Origin: Actinoplanes nipponensis
GTDB lineage: Bacteria; Actinomycetota; Actinomycetes; Mycobacteriales; Micromonosporaceae
Assembly (NCBI RefSeq): GCF_016862275.1
Contig: NZ_BOMQ01000061.1
Coordinates: forward strand, 1-64,000
Length of the DNA stretch: 64,000 bases
Reading direction: 5' to 3'
The position numbers and the translations under genes are program-made. The notes under the pieces were generated by a model. It did not search any database, was not told the DNA's origin, and saw only the letters and a list, made by a program, of their open reading frames with translations. This document shows, piece after piece, positions 23,753 to 32,310 of this stretch; position 1 is the first letter of the stretch, and each line of letters begins with the position of its first letter.

Positions 23753-25882
23753 GTGGACGCGGCCCAACTCCTTATCGCACCCGAAGTCCGGCGCCACCTT
23801 GGCCAGCGCGCGACCGATGATCTTGCGGGCCGGATCCAGCCCAGTGGTGACTGCCCCATCTGCCACACGACGCTTACCGACTCCCAGGTCAGCATCACCG
23901 TGCACACCGCCGCCACCGATCCACTGCTGGTGATGCCGGCTCACGCGTCGTGCCAATCGTCGTCCCTGATCATTCACCCCGCAGGCCGGCGGCCCGTCGC
24001 ACCACCCACCGAGTACCACTTCACGGTCTTCTCACTGCCCGTCGTCCCCGCCGGCGAGCAAGACTCGCCGAATCCGCAGGTCCGCGGAGTCCCCACAATC
24101 CTTCTCAACCCCGAAGTCGACGTACAGATCGGCGACGTCGTCGAAGGCCGCTGGCAGGCGTGGTGGGAGGAATCCGCCGCACTGGTCGGGCTCACCCAAC
24201 TCACCCCCGATCATCCGATGCCTGAGGCCGACGTCATGACCTGGGCGGCCCAGGTACCCACCGCCCGCGGCCGTGGCCCAGTAGTCCTGCAAGGCCCGAT
24301 GCTGCAATACCAGCTGGCCCAAGTGCAGGCCGAGCTCCTCGACCAGATGCGCTACGCAGGCAGATGCCTGATTCTGTTCTGCGGCTCCGTCCCAGCCGCG
24401 CCGATCATCGACATGGCGCTGCTTGCAGAGGCAATGCGGTCAGGGACGGTGTACGGGGCCTGGGCCAAGCTCGGCGGGCAGCCAGCCTCGGCGACCTTCC
24501 CGAACCCTGACGAGAGTGAAATGGCCGACCAAGGCGCGCCACTGGGGGCGCAGGTCGTCCGGTCCACCGAGGACCTGGAACGCGAGCTCGGCGACCTCAG
24601 CGTTTGCGCCAAGGCTACGTTCGGCGATGATCCAGCGCTGCGACTGCCATGGACGATCCCGGATCACCCCGGACAGTCGTTCCCGGTTCTGCTGCTGGAG
24701 CCACGCAGGATGATCGGCATGGCCCGCGGCGACAGCGGCGTCAGGAGCGAAGCCCGCGTCGAAATGGTGATCGGGTCCGGCATGCACCGGCTGACGACGA
24801 CCGACACCGTACCGGCCGTCGCCCGTGACTGGCTCGTACGCCCGACCAGCCACGGGGTGGAACTGACGAACCCATTCGGCCAGGTCGTCGCCACAGGCGC
24901 GGTGTCGATACCGAAACGGTGGCGGGAACAGGTCAGCACGAACGGGCAGGTCATCGTGATCTTCGGCCCGATGATCGGGGTGCGTTCACCGGAAGGCCGG
25001 CAGTACGACGACACCGACCGGCACGCCGAACTGCAGAACTCACGTCGGCAGGGCTTCGCCGCTGCCGGCCAGGTGACTTGGGCCGGTCCTGGCCTGCCCG
25101 GATACTCCCGTATCGACAGCGATAGTAGCGGCGCGACGGGCGAACATCGCGGCCTCGACTTCGATGCCCTCGCCACCGAGAAACTCCAGCGAATCAATTC
25201 CTACAGCATCACGGTGGCCGACAGCCTGGCGGTCACGATCGCCCGGGACCAACTCCAACCCTGGCTGACCCGGCTCTGGCCGGTCAATTGCCAGAGCTGC
25301 GGCTTTGCCTTGGGCACCAAGGCCGATATCAACATTGACGAAGCCAAAGGCCGTGACGAGATCATCGTCTCGCTGCACCACGCGACCTGCCGCCCGTCCG
25401 GCACACCGCCCATCGCCCTGACCGGCCCGACTTGCTCGCTGGCGGCCGGCTACTTGAGTGAGGGCCAGCGGGGCGAGCCCTCAGACACAGACCTGCCGGT
25501 CGTCGTGATCAACCCCTCGTGCGAACACCTCGTCTTACGCAGGGAGAAAGGCGGTGGCTGGCAGGACGTCACGCTCACTCGCTTCCGGCGCCTGCGATTC
25601 GCCGCACCCAACGGACAATTCCCAGGGCAAGCCCGTCATACCTCCGCGCGGCTCACTGGAGACCGGCTGACGGTCACCACGACCGGCCGACGTTCCGCCC
25701 ACACCAGCTGGTCGCTAGATCGGTGCCCCGAACATGTTCTCCGACAGATCATCCGGACCAGCGGCATAGCCGTCGCCCTGACCACCACGGCACTTCCCGC
25801 CCGACTGGGCCACGACGACCTTCCCAACGCCTTCACCGACCCGGCATCGCTGATCGCCTGGGTCCGGCTGCGCACGTCATAA
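23753..25882 (+). CDS. Large protein with two zinc-knuckle-like modules, function unknown
   Basis: A protein of about 709 aa (732 if GTG 23684 is used). I prefer GTG 23753 because GGAAGG lies seven bases before it. Two similar modules stand near the ends. One is DCPICHTTL with HASC about 30 residues on. The other, near residue 530, is NCQSCGFAL with HATC about 38 residues on. Each gives CxxC + HxxC, enough for one zinc. The region around each, including an ILLNPEV / VVINPSC strand, also looks alike, suggesting an ancient duplication. It follows the sigma pair on the same strand. I recognise no catalytic motif and cannot name a function. Confidence 0.8.
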   Translation: MDAAQLLIAPEVRRHLGQRATDDLAGRIQPSGDCPICHTTLTDSQVSITVHTAATDPLLVMPAHASCQSSSLIIHPAGRRPVAPPTEYHFTVFSLPVVPAGEQDSPNPQVRGVPTILLNPEVDVQIGDVVEGRWQAWWEESAALVGLTQLTPDHPMPEADVMTWAAQVPTARGRGPVVLQGPMLQYQLAQVQAELLDQMRYAGRCLILFCGSVPAAPIIDMALLAEAMRSGTVYGAWAKLGGQPASATFPNPDESEMADQGAPLGAQVVRSTEDLERELGDLSVCAKATFGDDPALRLPWTIPDHPGQSFPVLLLEPRRMIGMARGDSGVRSEARVEMVIGSGMHRLTTTDTVPAVARDWLVRPTSHGVELTNPFGQVVATGAVSIPKRWREQVSTNGQVIVIFGPMIGVRSPEGRQYDDTDRHAELQNSRRQGFAAAGQVTWAGPGLPGYSRIDSDSSGATGEHRGLDFDALATEKLQRINSYSITVADSLAVTIARDQLQPWLTRLWPVNCQSCGFALGTKADINIDEAKGRDEIIVSLHHATCRPSGTPPIALTGPTCSLAAGYLSEGQRGEPSDTDLPVVVINPSCEHLVLRREKGGGWQDVTLTRFRRLRFAAPNGQFPGQARHTSARLTGDRLTVTTTGRRSAHTSWSLDRCPEHVLRQIIRTSGIAVALTTTALPARLGHDDLPNAFTDPASLIAWVRLRTS

Positions 25883-25907
25883 CGTCATCACTGATCGGAG
25901 GACGCTG

Positions 25908-26432
25908 TTGGTTGTAGAAGTATCACTGAGCCCCATGGAAATGCAGCACGCGGCCATGGTCGGAGCGTTCCGACAAATCGAATCCATGCGGCTCCGACTG
26001 GGAGACCAGTTCGAAGCCGATCCGGACAACGCCTGGAGCATTCACATCGAGGGCGCCGCAGGCGAAATGGCTGCCGCGAAAGCTCTCGGCCGCTACTGGG
26101 CCATGCCGGTCAACACCTTCAAACACGGCGGCGACGTCGGAGAGCTACAAATCCGCACCAGGTCGAGGCACCACAACGAACTCATCGTTCGGCCAGGAGA
26201 CCGAGACAGCGACGCCTTCGTACTCGTCACCGGTCGTTCCCCGCACTTTCGCATCCACGGCTACATCACCGGCGGCCAAGCCAAACGCCGCTACTGGCTA
26301 CACGGCTACGGCGGACGCCCACCAGCGTATTTCGTACCCCAGTCCGCACTACGCCCCTTGGAACTGCTATCGCAGCATTGGACCACCGGGCCGGCGCCAA
26401 TTGCTTCACCTGCCCTCGGACAAGCAGCCTGA
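25908..26432 (+). CDS. Phage/plasmid-type nuclease-like hypothetical protein
   Basis: A 174-aa protein. The centre has IEGAAGEMAAAKAL, then a GGDVGELQIRTR stretch and a VLVTGRSPHFRIHGYI strand. The E...GD...E-x-R spacing resembles PD-(D/E)XK folds seen in many phage proteins; this is pattern similarity, not proof. TTG 25908 is chosen because GGAGGAC lies just upstream; ATG 25935 is an alternative. It is 25 bp behind the zinc-module gene and likely in the same transcript. Confidence 0.72.
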   Translation: MVVEVSLSPMEMQHAAMVGAFRQIESMRLRLGDQFEADPDNAWSIHIEGAAGEMAAAKALGRYWAMPVNTFKHGGDVGELQIRTRSRHHNELIVRPGDRDSDAFVLVTGRSPHFRIHGYITGGQAKRRYWLHGYGGRPPAYFVPQSALRPLELLSQHWTTGPAPIASPALGQAA

Positions 26433-26510
26433 GTAGACCCGCTGTCCTCGCCGTGGCCGCAGGTTTCCTCGCCAGCGCCCATCAACATCAAATCCCCAGA
26501 AGGCGAAAAG

Positions 26511-26702
26511 GTGATCACACACAACGAGCTCGACTCGAATACGGAGACCTGGCAGCAGCTACTCAACGACAAACACATAGCAGAACGCGACCTCGACATG
26601 CTGGCCACCCGGGTAGTACGCGATCACGACGGCAACCACACCGGCAACCTGCGGTGGTGCTCGTCCGAAGCCTGCCGAATGGTCGCCGAGCGCCGGGGAT
26701 AA
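26511..26702 (+). CDS. Small hypothetical protein
   Basis: A 63-aa acidic to neutral protein from GTG 26511 preceded by AGAAGG. It ends with a WCSSEACRM segment. It is the last plausible gene before the right attachment site. Confidence 0.5.
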   Translation: MITHNELDSNTETWQQLLNDKHIAERDLDMLATRVVRDHDGNHTGNLRWCSSEACRMVAERRG

Positions 26703-27176
26703 CCGCGGTGCTGGACCGCTGACATCAGGCGGCAGGGATGGCAGAAAAACGATCGACTTGACTCTCGATCTCCGGGTTCGGTGCTCCCTCCAGCGTCAGA
26801 CTCGAGAGGCTCGAATAGATGTAAGCTGTGAGCGGGGCGACGCGAGTCTGATCCGCGTACTTTCAGCCTCGGGGGGAGAGGTGCGCCTCTCATGGGCTGT
26901 CAAGTGGTCACCTTGGTACAGCCGTGACGCGCGCCCTAATCGCGTCCGGCGAAATCTCTGCTTGCGCGTCGTGGATGCCTGATAAATTACGGCTCAAATG
27001 GCTCGCGTGCAGAATGGGAGCCAGCGCACTTGATTTGCCGTGGTCACACCCCTGGTCACAGCAATGATCAACTTTCGCTGGATTGGGTGAAATCGGGCGG
27101 CACGGTGGTGCCATCCTGTCCGTTCTTGTGTACATTTAGACATAGGCTGACAGTGCTTAACCGAATTGCAACGCGA
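26703..27176. other. Right end of island, no supportable gene
   Basis: These 474 bp are less GC-rich than the surroundings and have short open frames only. A TGGTCAC direct repeat near 27040-27060 might be an integrase arm site. The sequence left of 27177 does not continue a tRNA fold. Confidence 0.5.
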
Positions 27177-27219
27177 CTGGGGGTCAAGGGGTCGCAGGTT
27201 CAAATCCTGTCAGCCCGAC
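27177..27219 (+). repeat. Right attachment site: 43-bp copy of the tRNA-Pro 3' end
   Basis: These 43 bases are identical to 17-59. Upstream bases (AACGCGA) do not pair as an anticodon stem, so only the tRNA 3' part is present. This is what a tRNA-targeting integrase leaves at the far end of its island. Confidence 0.88.
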
Positions 27220-27228
27220 AAGAAAAGG

Positions 27229-27261
27229 CGGTGACCTGCGGAAACGCAGGTCACCGTTTTT
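27229..27261 (+). terminator. Strong terminator after right attachment site
   Basis: A perfect 12-bp stem CGGTGACCTGCG / CGCAGGTCACCG with a GAAA loop and five T follows the repeat. It is probably the original host terminator of the tRNA-Pro gene. A decayed half copy lies at 30609. Confidence 0.9.
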
Positions 27262-27322
27262 GTTGAGTGAAGGTCGCCCTCGGAAACCCCTCGTTTTGAG
27301 GCATGGTCGTCAGGTTTCCCTA

Positions 27323-27706
27323 CGGTGGGCGGCAGCCGCGCAGAACGACTTCGCGGCCCGTATTCAGTGGACACTCACTCCCCATTTTCGTGCCGCCAAC
27401 CACGCGCCCACCGTGCGGATTGTTCCCGGCGGCGTGGTGACTGCCCGGCCGAGCACATCAGTGCAGCTCGCAGCACGCACGCACGATCCCGACGGAGACC
27501 GCGTGGCAACAAGCTGGTGGCAGTACCGCGAAGAAGGCACCCACCCCGGCGCAGCAACCTTGACGACCCGCAGCGACGGACGCGCCACCGTCGCCGTCCC
27601 GGCGGATGCGCAACCTGGCGAGACTATCTCGATCATCCTCCAAGGCACCGACGACGGCGAATTCCCACTCACCCGTTACGACCGCGTGGTCATCAGAATC
27701 GTGTGA
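27323..27706 (+). pseudogene. C-terminal remnant of a Sde182/DUF1593-type secreted protein
   Basis: About 125 codons ending in TGA at 27706 read AQNDFAARIQWTLTP, HAPTVRIVPGG and DPDGDRVATSWWQYREEG, typical of the C-terminal domain of cellulose-binding Sde182-type nucleoside-hydrolase-like proteins. The catalytic N-terminal part is absent. The gene was probably cut by rearrangement at the tRNA site. Confidence 0.65.
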
Positions 27707-27840
27707 GCCGCACTCCGTTGGGTGACGCACGAGGCCTTCCGGTTGCCTTTCCGTGGGCGTCATCGTGGCGAAGTGAAGGCTCCTCTCATCCTGGAGCCGT
27801 CACTGGGGGAGCCGAGGTGCGGGGCCATGTCTGATACCGG

Positions 27841-28146
27841 CGCGATCAAGATCATGTGACAGGGGTTGTTCGGGGGTTCTGGCTGGAGATGAAACGACAG
27901 CAACGGGGGTCCGGATGCAGGTGCGGCGGTCCGTGTTGGTCGTTCGTCATGGCGAAGGCCGTGTATAACCGGCGCTGCCGGCAGCGTGATGCCCGGCAGT
28001 CGAAGCCGCGGCCGAGTTGCACCGCGCAGACCATCTGCGAGGGCTGGCTGCTTTCGCACGAGCAGGAACTCGAGCCCAACATCCGCTACAGCTGCGCGTG
28101 GCTGTTCCGTCTGATCTACCCCTTCGTGGCAAGCGGCCGGATCAAG
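27841..28146 (+). pseudogene. Second, decayed copy of the integrase N-terminal region
   Basis: The reading frame has CRQRDARQSKPRP, ICEGWLLSHEQELEPN and WLFRLIYPFV. These match CRQRDALHRQPRL, ICQGWVLARQQELEPN and WLFGLIFPYV in the integrase at 511. The upstream sequence, including the GAAGGCTCCTCTCAT leader, is also related. The whole catalytic domain is missing. It shows that a related element once sat at this tRNA site. Confidence 0.8.
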
Positions 28147-28323
28147 GGCCTGGGCAAGCTGCGCTACGTCGTGGAGCAGAGCATCGCGCTGCTGCACCAG
28201 TTCCGCCGCCTCGCCATTCGCTGGGAACGACGCCTGGACATCCACGACGGCTTGGTCAGCCTCGCCTGCGCCCTCATCTACTGGCGCCGCTTGATCAAAT
28301 CCCGTAATCAAAGATCGTGTTAG
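28147..28323 (+). pseudogene. IS5-type transposase tail fused in frame to the integrase remnant
   Basis: Directly after the integrase remnant the same frame continues as LRYVVEQSIALLHQFRRLAIRWERR and LALIYWRRL-like sequence, the end of an IS5-family transposase, to TAG at 28321-28323. The junction is near 28147. Confidence 0.7.
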
Positions 28324-28379
28324 GACTCTTAGTGAGTGTTTCTGAGGGGTGTAGGTCGGGCTTGTCACACGCGGCGTTG

Positions 28380-29200
28380 CTGGCGTTCGGCGGGTTTGCC
28401 GCGGGCGATACGGCGCAGCATGGTTGATCGCGGCCCAGCGGATCAGCTCCTCGGAGACCTCTGGGTCGCGTTCGTGGTCGCGGGCCAGCCGGCGATGGGC
28501 GGTGAGCCACGCAAGGGTCCGTTCGACGACCCATCGTTTCCGGTGAACCTCGAACCCGCGCTGCTCGGGTGGCTTGCGCACAATGTCGATCACTATGTCC
28601 AAGGTGCGGCGGCGCAGTCAAGCAACCGGCCGGCGAAGCCCTGATCAGCGAACACGAACCGGATCGGCGTGAACAGGTAGACGCTCAGCAGCGCCGTTCT
28701 GGCGCCGTCACGGTCCTGCCAGGACGCGGCCAGAACAGTGACGCTGATCAGCAGGCCGAGAGTGTCGGTGACGACGAAACGCTTACGCCCGTTGACTTCT
28801 TGCCCGCGTCGCAGCCGCGGATGTCCCAGCTGACGGTGTCGGCAGCCTTGACCGACTGCGAGTCGATACCCCGGCCGAGGGTTTGCGGTTACGACCCTCG
28901 GCCAACCGGATCTGCTCGCGCAATTCGTCGAGGATCCGTTCGGTGACCCCGCGATCCTTCCATCGCTTGAACCAGCCGTAGACGCTCCGCCAGGGCGGGG
29001 AGTCCACCGGTAGCTGCCGCCAGGAACACCCGGCGCCGCTGACGCGGCGCGACCGTGCCCGCTCGCGCCCGGCCTGCTGACGGACTCCGGCTGGTCTCGG
29101 CCGGCGCGGCGGGCCGCACCATGGCATTCCATCCTCGCTCCTAGATAGAGCTGGACTTCGGCCGGCGGCAGTCCTGCGGACTCCGGAAATGGTCAGCACC
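28380..29200 (-). pseudogene. Frameshifted IS5-family transposase
   Basis: On the minus strand the conserved pieces occur in order but in different frames: WRSVYGWFKRWKDRGVTERI, then DSQSVKAADTVSWDIRGCDAG, then NGRKRFVVTDTLGLLISV and FADQGFAGRLLD, then RKRWVVERTLAWLTAHRRLARDHE and SEELIRWAAI. At least three frame breaks make it inactive. The GTGTTAGGACTCTTAGTGAG sequence around 28317-28336 may hold one end of the element; I could not define both inverted repeats. Confidence 0.8.
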
Positions 29201-29212
29201 GGTACCAGGCGT

Positions 29213-29544
29213 CAAGGACGCTCCGCGTCGCTTCGCGATGGCCTGCGGCCACCCTTAGCCCCTGGCAGAAGAAGCGTCGGCACTGCAACTACCGATCCGG
29301 CCGTTCTTGGTGGTGATGAACAGGCCGTCCCATGGGGCGTGCAGGTCGCCGCCGTGTTGTAGGGGTTCGGCGCTGCGGCGTAGCTGGGCCGTGCGGACGT
29401 GGACGCGACGATGCTGGCGGCTGCACGCCCCGGGAGTTGCGTTAAAGAAACTTTAAGGAACGCTTGCTCAACGTCATGAACTGCTGCCACATCATTGCCC
29501 GTATATCTCGGCACAAGCAGTACCGAGACGAAGAGGAGCCGTGC
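29213..29544. other. Degenerate stretch upstream of the secreted-protein gene
   Basis: The minus strand has RTAQLRRSAEPLQHGGD followed by WDGLFITTKNGRI, weakly like a tyrosine-recombinase middle segment, but it is too short to claim. A TTAAAG-AAA-CTTTAA palindrome at 29442-29456 lies 89 bp before the next start and may be its operator. Confidence 0.35.
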
Positions 29545-30033
29545 ATGTATCGACGCGGAGTCAGCAGCCGGACGCGCAAGCTGGTGATTGGAAGTGCCGT
29601 CGTAGCGCTGCTCGGCTCGGCGCTCGCGGTCGGCACGGGGATGAGCCAGGCCGCCGAACAGGGCAACGCCGGAGCCGGCTCCGGTAACATCAGCGCTTTG
29701 GTGCCGGCGCTGGGTTTCAGCCCGGGCAATCCGAACGCGACGGCCGACCGCGTGGGCCCTACCGGGGTGAAGGTTCCCGGTCGTTGCCCACCCACTCAAG
29801 CCCAAGCGAACGCGCAGGTAGCGCTCAAGAATGCGAACCTTCCGAGTGGAACGGACCTTGAAAGCCGCATCCAGCGTTTCGAAAAGACCTTGTCGGCGAT
29901 TCAGGACTTGAAATGCCCCGCATCTTCCACGACTTTGCTGGGCCGCTTGAATTCCTTGACCGCGCTGCGCGGAAACGCGAACCGCGATGACGTCCTGCGT
30001 GGTTTGGGTGTGAACGAAACGCCAGCCGGATAA
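29545..30033 (+). CDS. Small secreted protein of unknown function
   Basis: A 162-aa protein with a clear signal peptide (RRK-type N terminus, hydrophobic core VVALLGSALAVG, cleavage near SQA-AEQ). The mature part has two Cys (PGRCPPT and LKCPAS) that could form one disulphide, and a helical region. ATG 29545 follows GAGGAG. I recognise no family. The palindrome at 29442-29456 may control it. Confidence 0.75.
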   Translation: MYRRGVSSRTRKLVIGSAVVALLGSALAVGTGMSQAAEQGNAGAGSGNISALVPALGFSPGNPNATADRVGPTGVKVPGRCPPTQAQANAQVALKNANLPSGTDLESRIQRFEKTLSAIQDLKCPASSTTLLGRLNSLTALRGNANRDDVLRGLGVNETPAG

Positions 30034-30194
30034 AGCCGGGGGGAATGCGGCGCCGCGAACGCGCCAGCGAAATGAGCGGCTCGCAGAGCGGCGCCGCGGA
30101 CAACGGCAACCTGACCCTTCGCGGATCCTGATCCACCGCAGGGAACCGCCTCGCCGGAGGCCCTCGCACCACGGGGGGTCTCCGGCGCGTCCGT
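30034..30194. other. Short intergenic stretch
   Basis: No gene is seen. Around 30141-30181 a GGCCCTCG...CGGGGGGTC stretch could pair weakly as a terminator of the secreted-protein gene. Confidence 0.3.
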
Positions 30195-30610
30195 GTGTGG
30201 GTCAGGCGCGCGGTGATCTTCGGCTACGTCGGCACGCTGACCGACCCCGGCGCTGAGGAGTATCGCGAGCCCCTCGCGCACCGCACCGGCGAGCTGCTCG
30301 GCGTCTGCCGGCCACGGTTCTGGGAGGCGCTGGCCGGGAGCTTCGGCGAGCGCACCGTCAGGGTTCACGGCGGACGGAGAGCACGCTGAGGGCGGTGGCG
30401 CTTTCCTGCGGAGCGAACCCGTCATCCGCCCAGCTCCCCGTCGCGCTCGCGCATCGCCGGAGCGGTCATGCCCGCCTCCGCAAGCCGCGGCACCACGCGC
30501 TCGGCGTCCCGGCGGAACTCCGGCGGCGGGGGCTCCGGATCGGCCTGCTGAGCGACTGCGGTGCCGAGCTGGCGGAGTGCGCCGGTGGCGCGGCGCCTCG
30601 CCGTCCACAA
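30195..30610 (+). pseudogene. HAD-type hydrolase remnant
   Basis: The start has VIFGYVGTLTDPGAEEY, where HAD hydrolases have VIFDYVGTLTDP. A later frame has RRRGLRIGLLSDCGAEL, the second HAD motif. Between them the frame is broken and the middle is shortened. The nucleophile Asp is also lost (Gly), consistent with decay. Confidence 0.6.
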
Positions 30611-30680
30611 ACGCAGGTCACCGTTTTCGTTGGTGCGAGGTCGCCCCCGAAAACCCCTCGGTTTGAAGAAGGTCGTGGGC
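30609..30680. repeat. Decayed copy of the sequence after the right attachment site
   Basis: AAACGCAGGTCACCGTTTTCGTTG and the following GGTCGCCC..GAAAACCCCTCG stretch closely match 27242-27310. The left arm of the terminator stem is gone. It indicates an old duplication of the tRNA-Pro downstream region. Confidence 0.6.
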
Positions 30681-30890
30681 TCTACGGAGGCCCGTTGACG
30701 GCCCGTCGTCCGCAATGCCTGACGATTGGCGGCGTCGGGTCACGATTGTCACTGCCGCGCACACCTGCGTGGTTTTCACACAGTGGCAAGAGTCGGGTAC
30801 CAGAACGTCTTTCTTCGCCGCTGATAACGCACGGTCTATACCGTGCCCCGCACCGGAGCGCCGGGCGTGGGTCATCAGATGCCGCACAGG

Positions 30891-31742
30891 TCAAGGGCGG
30901 GGATCTGCGGCCGATTCGAAGGTCCGCTGGAGGCCGTCTGTCAACCACCGGTACTCGGCGTCGACGGGCAAGGGCGCGCGCACGCTGAGCCCTTCCAGGA
31001 CGTCGATGGTCCGACCTTGCAGGGCGACGGGGGCGCCGGGTGCCACACCGTCGGTGACACGCACCTGGTCGTCTACCTCGACGGTGAAGGCGACGTCGGG
31101 GTCAACGGTCACGACAGCGGCCCGGCGGGGCGTCCGAGGCACCCCTGTGGCGCCGACTATCCCCAGGGCGGCCGTGAACCCGGCGACGAACCGCAACGCC
31201 GGGCGCACCTCATCGTCGACCGTGACGCAACGTGCGTCGACCCCGGCGGCGATGTCGCGTTCATGGACCCAGCCGTCCCAGAGGGCGTGATGGGCCAGGA
31301 CAGTCACCGGTACGTGACCCAATGGGCTTTCCGCTGGTAGCGCCCACTCCTGCGGGCTCAGCTTCGTCAGGCAGTCTGCCAGCGCCTCGGTGGTGGACCG
31401 GTACCCGGCGAGAGTCTTTGCCGCAGGCTCCCGTGGAACGGCCCGCACGAGGGCATCCGGGTCCTGCACGGGGTCGAAGTCGGCCAGCATCCTGGTGGGT
31501 CGGCCCAGCCGGGCCTGGTTGATCGAGTGTGCCCAGAAACGGTTCGTGATGCTGAGGTGCACTACGACGTCCTGGTTGCTCCAAGCCGTGCAGCGGCTCT
31601 GCGCCGACCATGCCGCCTCATCGAAGCCGGCAAGGGTGTCCGCCAACCGCCGACGCTGGCCGAGTAGAGGCGCCACGACGGCCGCCGGGTCACCGTCGAG
31701 GACGATCAGCGGGTCGCTGCCGTACCGGGGTCCGATCCTCAT
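30891..31742 (-). CDS. Mycothiol-dependent maleylpyruvate isomerase-like (DinB-fold) protein
   Basis: A 283-aa protein with the four-helix MDMPI/DinB fold. Motifs are TAWSNQDVVVHL (His ligand), HHALWDGWVHERDI (second His region) and a C-terminal domain of about 100 residues. Members use mycothiol or bind a divalent metal; most are of unknown substrate. ATG 31742 is chosen because upstream sequence is unlike the family; there is no strong ribosome site. The HxlR gene lies 122 bp upstream on the same strand, so a shared transcript is possible. Confidence 0.83.
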   Translation of the reverse strand: MRIGPRYGSDPLIVLDGDPAAVVAPLLGQRRRLADTLAGFDEAAWSAQSRCTAWSNQDVVVHLSITNRFWAHSINQARLGRPTRMLADFDPVQDPDALVRAVPREPAAKTLAGYRSTTEALADCLTKLSPQEWALPAESPLGHVPVTVLAHHALWDGWVHERDIAAGVDARCVTVDDEVRPALRFVAGFTAALGIVGATGVPRTPRRAAVVTVDPDVAFTVEVDDQVRVTDGVAPGAPVALQGRTIDVLEGLSVRAPLPVDAEYRWLTDGLQRTFESAADPRP

Positions 31743-31864
31743 ACAGAAATACTGAACCAGCACTCGACGAAACGCTGCACCGGGGCGCGCATGATCGTGA
31801 CTGAGATTGCTCGCGCGCCGGATCGAGGCCCGCGCTCGCCGCAACGCTCGTCTCGGCTCGGAGG

Positions 31865-32209
31865 CTACGTCGATCGCGTCGGCGCGGTCCGGGCCAGGTG
31901 CACTTCTCCCCAGCTGCATAGTTGCGCGACGAGTGGCACGAGAGTCCAGCCGTACTCTGAGATCGAGTAGGCGACGCGCGGCGGTACCTCCTTCGCGTCG
32001 TGCCGGTCGATGATGCCGTCGGCCACCAGCTCCTGCACATGCCGGATGAGCATGCGTTCCGTGATGCCGGGGATACTGCGCCGGAGCTCCCCGGTGCGCA
32101 TCTGCCCGTCGACCAGACGCCACAGAATCGTGCCCTTCCAGCGACCCGCGATGACACTCACCGCAGCGTCAACAGGACACTGTGCACTTTCGCGGGAACC
32201 TTGACTCAT
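31865..32209 (-). CDS. HxlR-family transcriptional regulator
   Basis: A 114-aa winged-helix protein with the family's N-terminal Cys in CPVDAAVSVIAGRWKGTILW, then ELRRSIPGITERMLIRHVQEL and the wing VPPRVAYSISEYG. HxlR proteins often sense electrophiles or redox change. ATG 32209 is used, as the upstream extension is unlike the family. It is divergent from the DUF1772 gene, and a 28-bp palindrome at 32251-32278 lies between them. Confidence 0.9.
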   Translation of the reverse strand: MSQGSRESAQCPVDAAVSVIAGRWKGTILWRLVDGQMRTGELRRSIPGITERMLIRHVQELVADGIIDRHDAKEVPPRVAYSISEYGWTLVPLVAQLCSWGEVHLARTAPTRST

Positions 32210-32250
32210 GCTAATCACTCCGGCAGCTGGGAGAGGGTCTCCACCGCAGT

Positions 32251-32278
32251 CTAGTGCTGACAATATTGTCAGTACTAG
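32251..32278. promoter_or_regulatory. HxlR operator candidate, near-perfect 28-bp palindrome
   Basis: CTAGTGCTGACAAT is followed by its inverted copy ATTGTCAGTACTAG with one mismatched pair. It lies 42 bp upstream of the HxlR start and 33 bp upstream of the DUF1772 start, so it can control both. Confidence 0.8.
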
Positions 32279-32310
32279 CGAAGTTTGCAGTGTTGGGGTC
32301 TCATGAGCGC

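Noticed and set aside
27177..27219. A complete second tRNA-Pro gene at the right repeat
   Set aside because: Bases before 27177 do not form an anticodon stem, D-arm or acceptor strand. Only the 3' part is duplicated.
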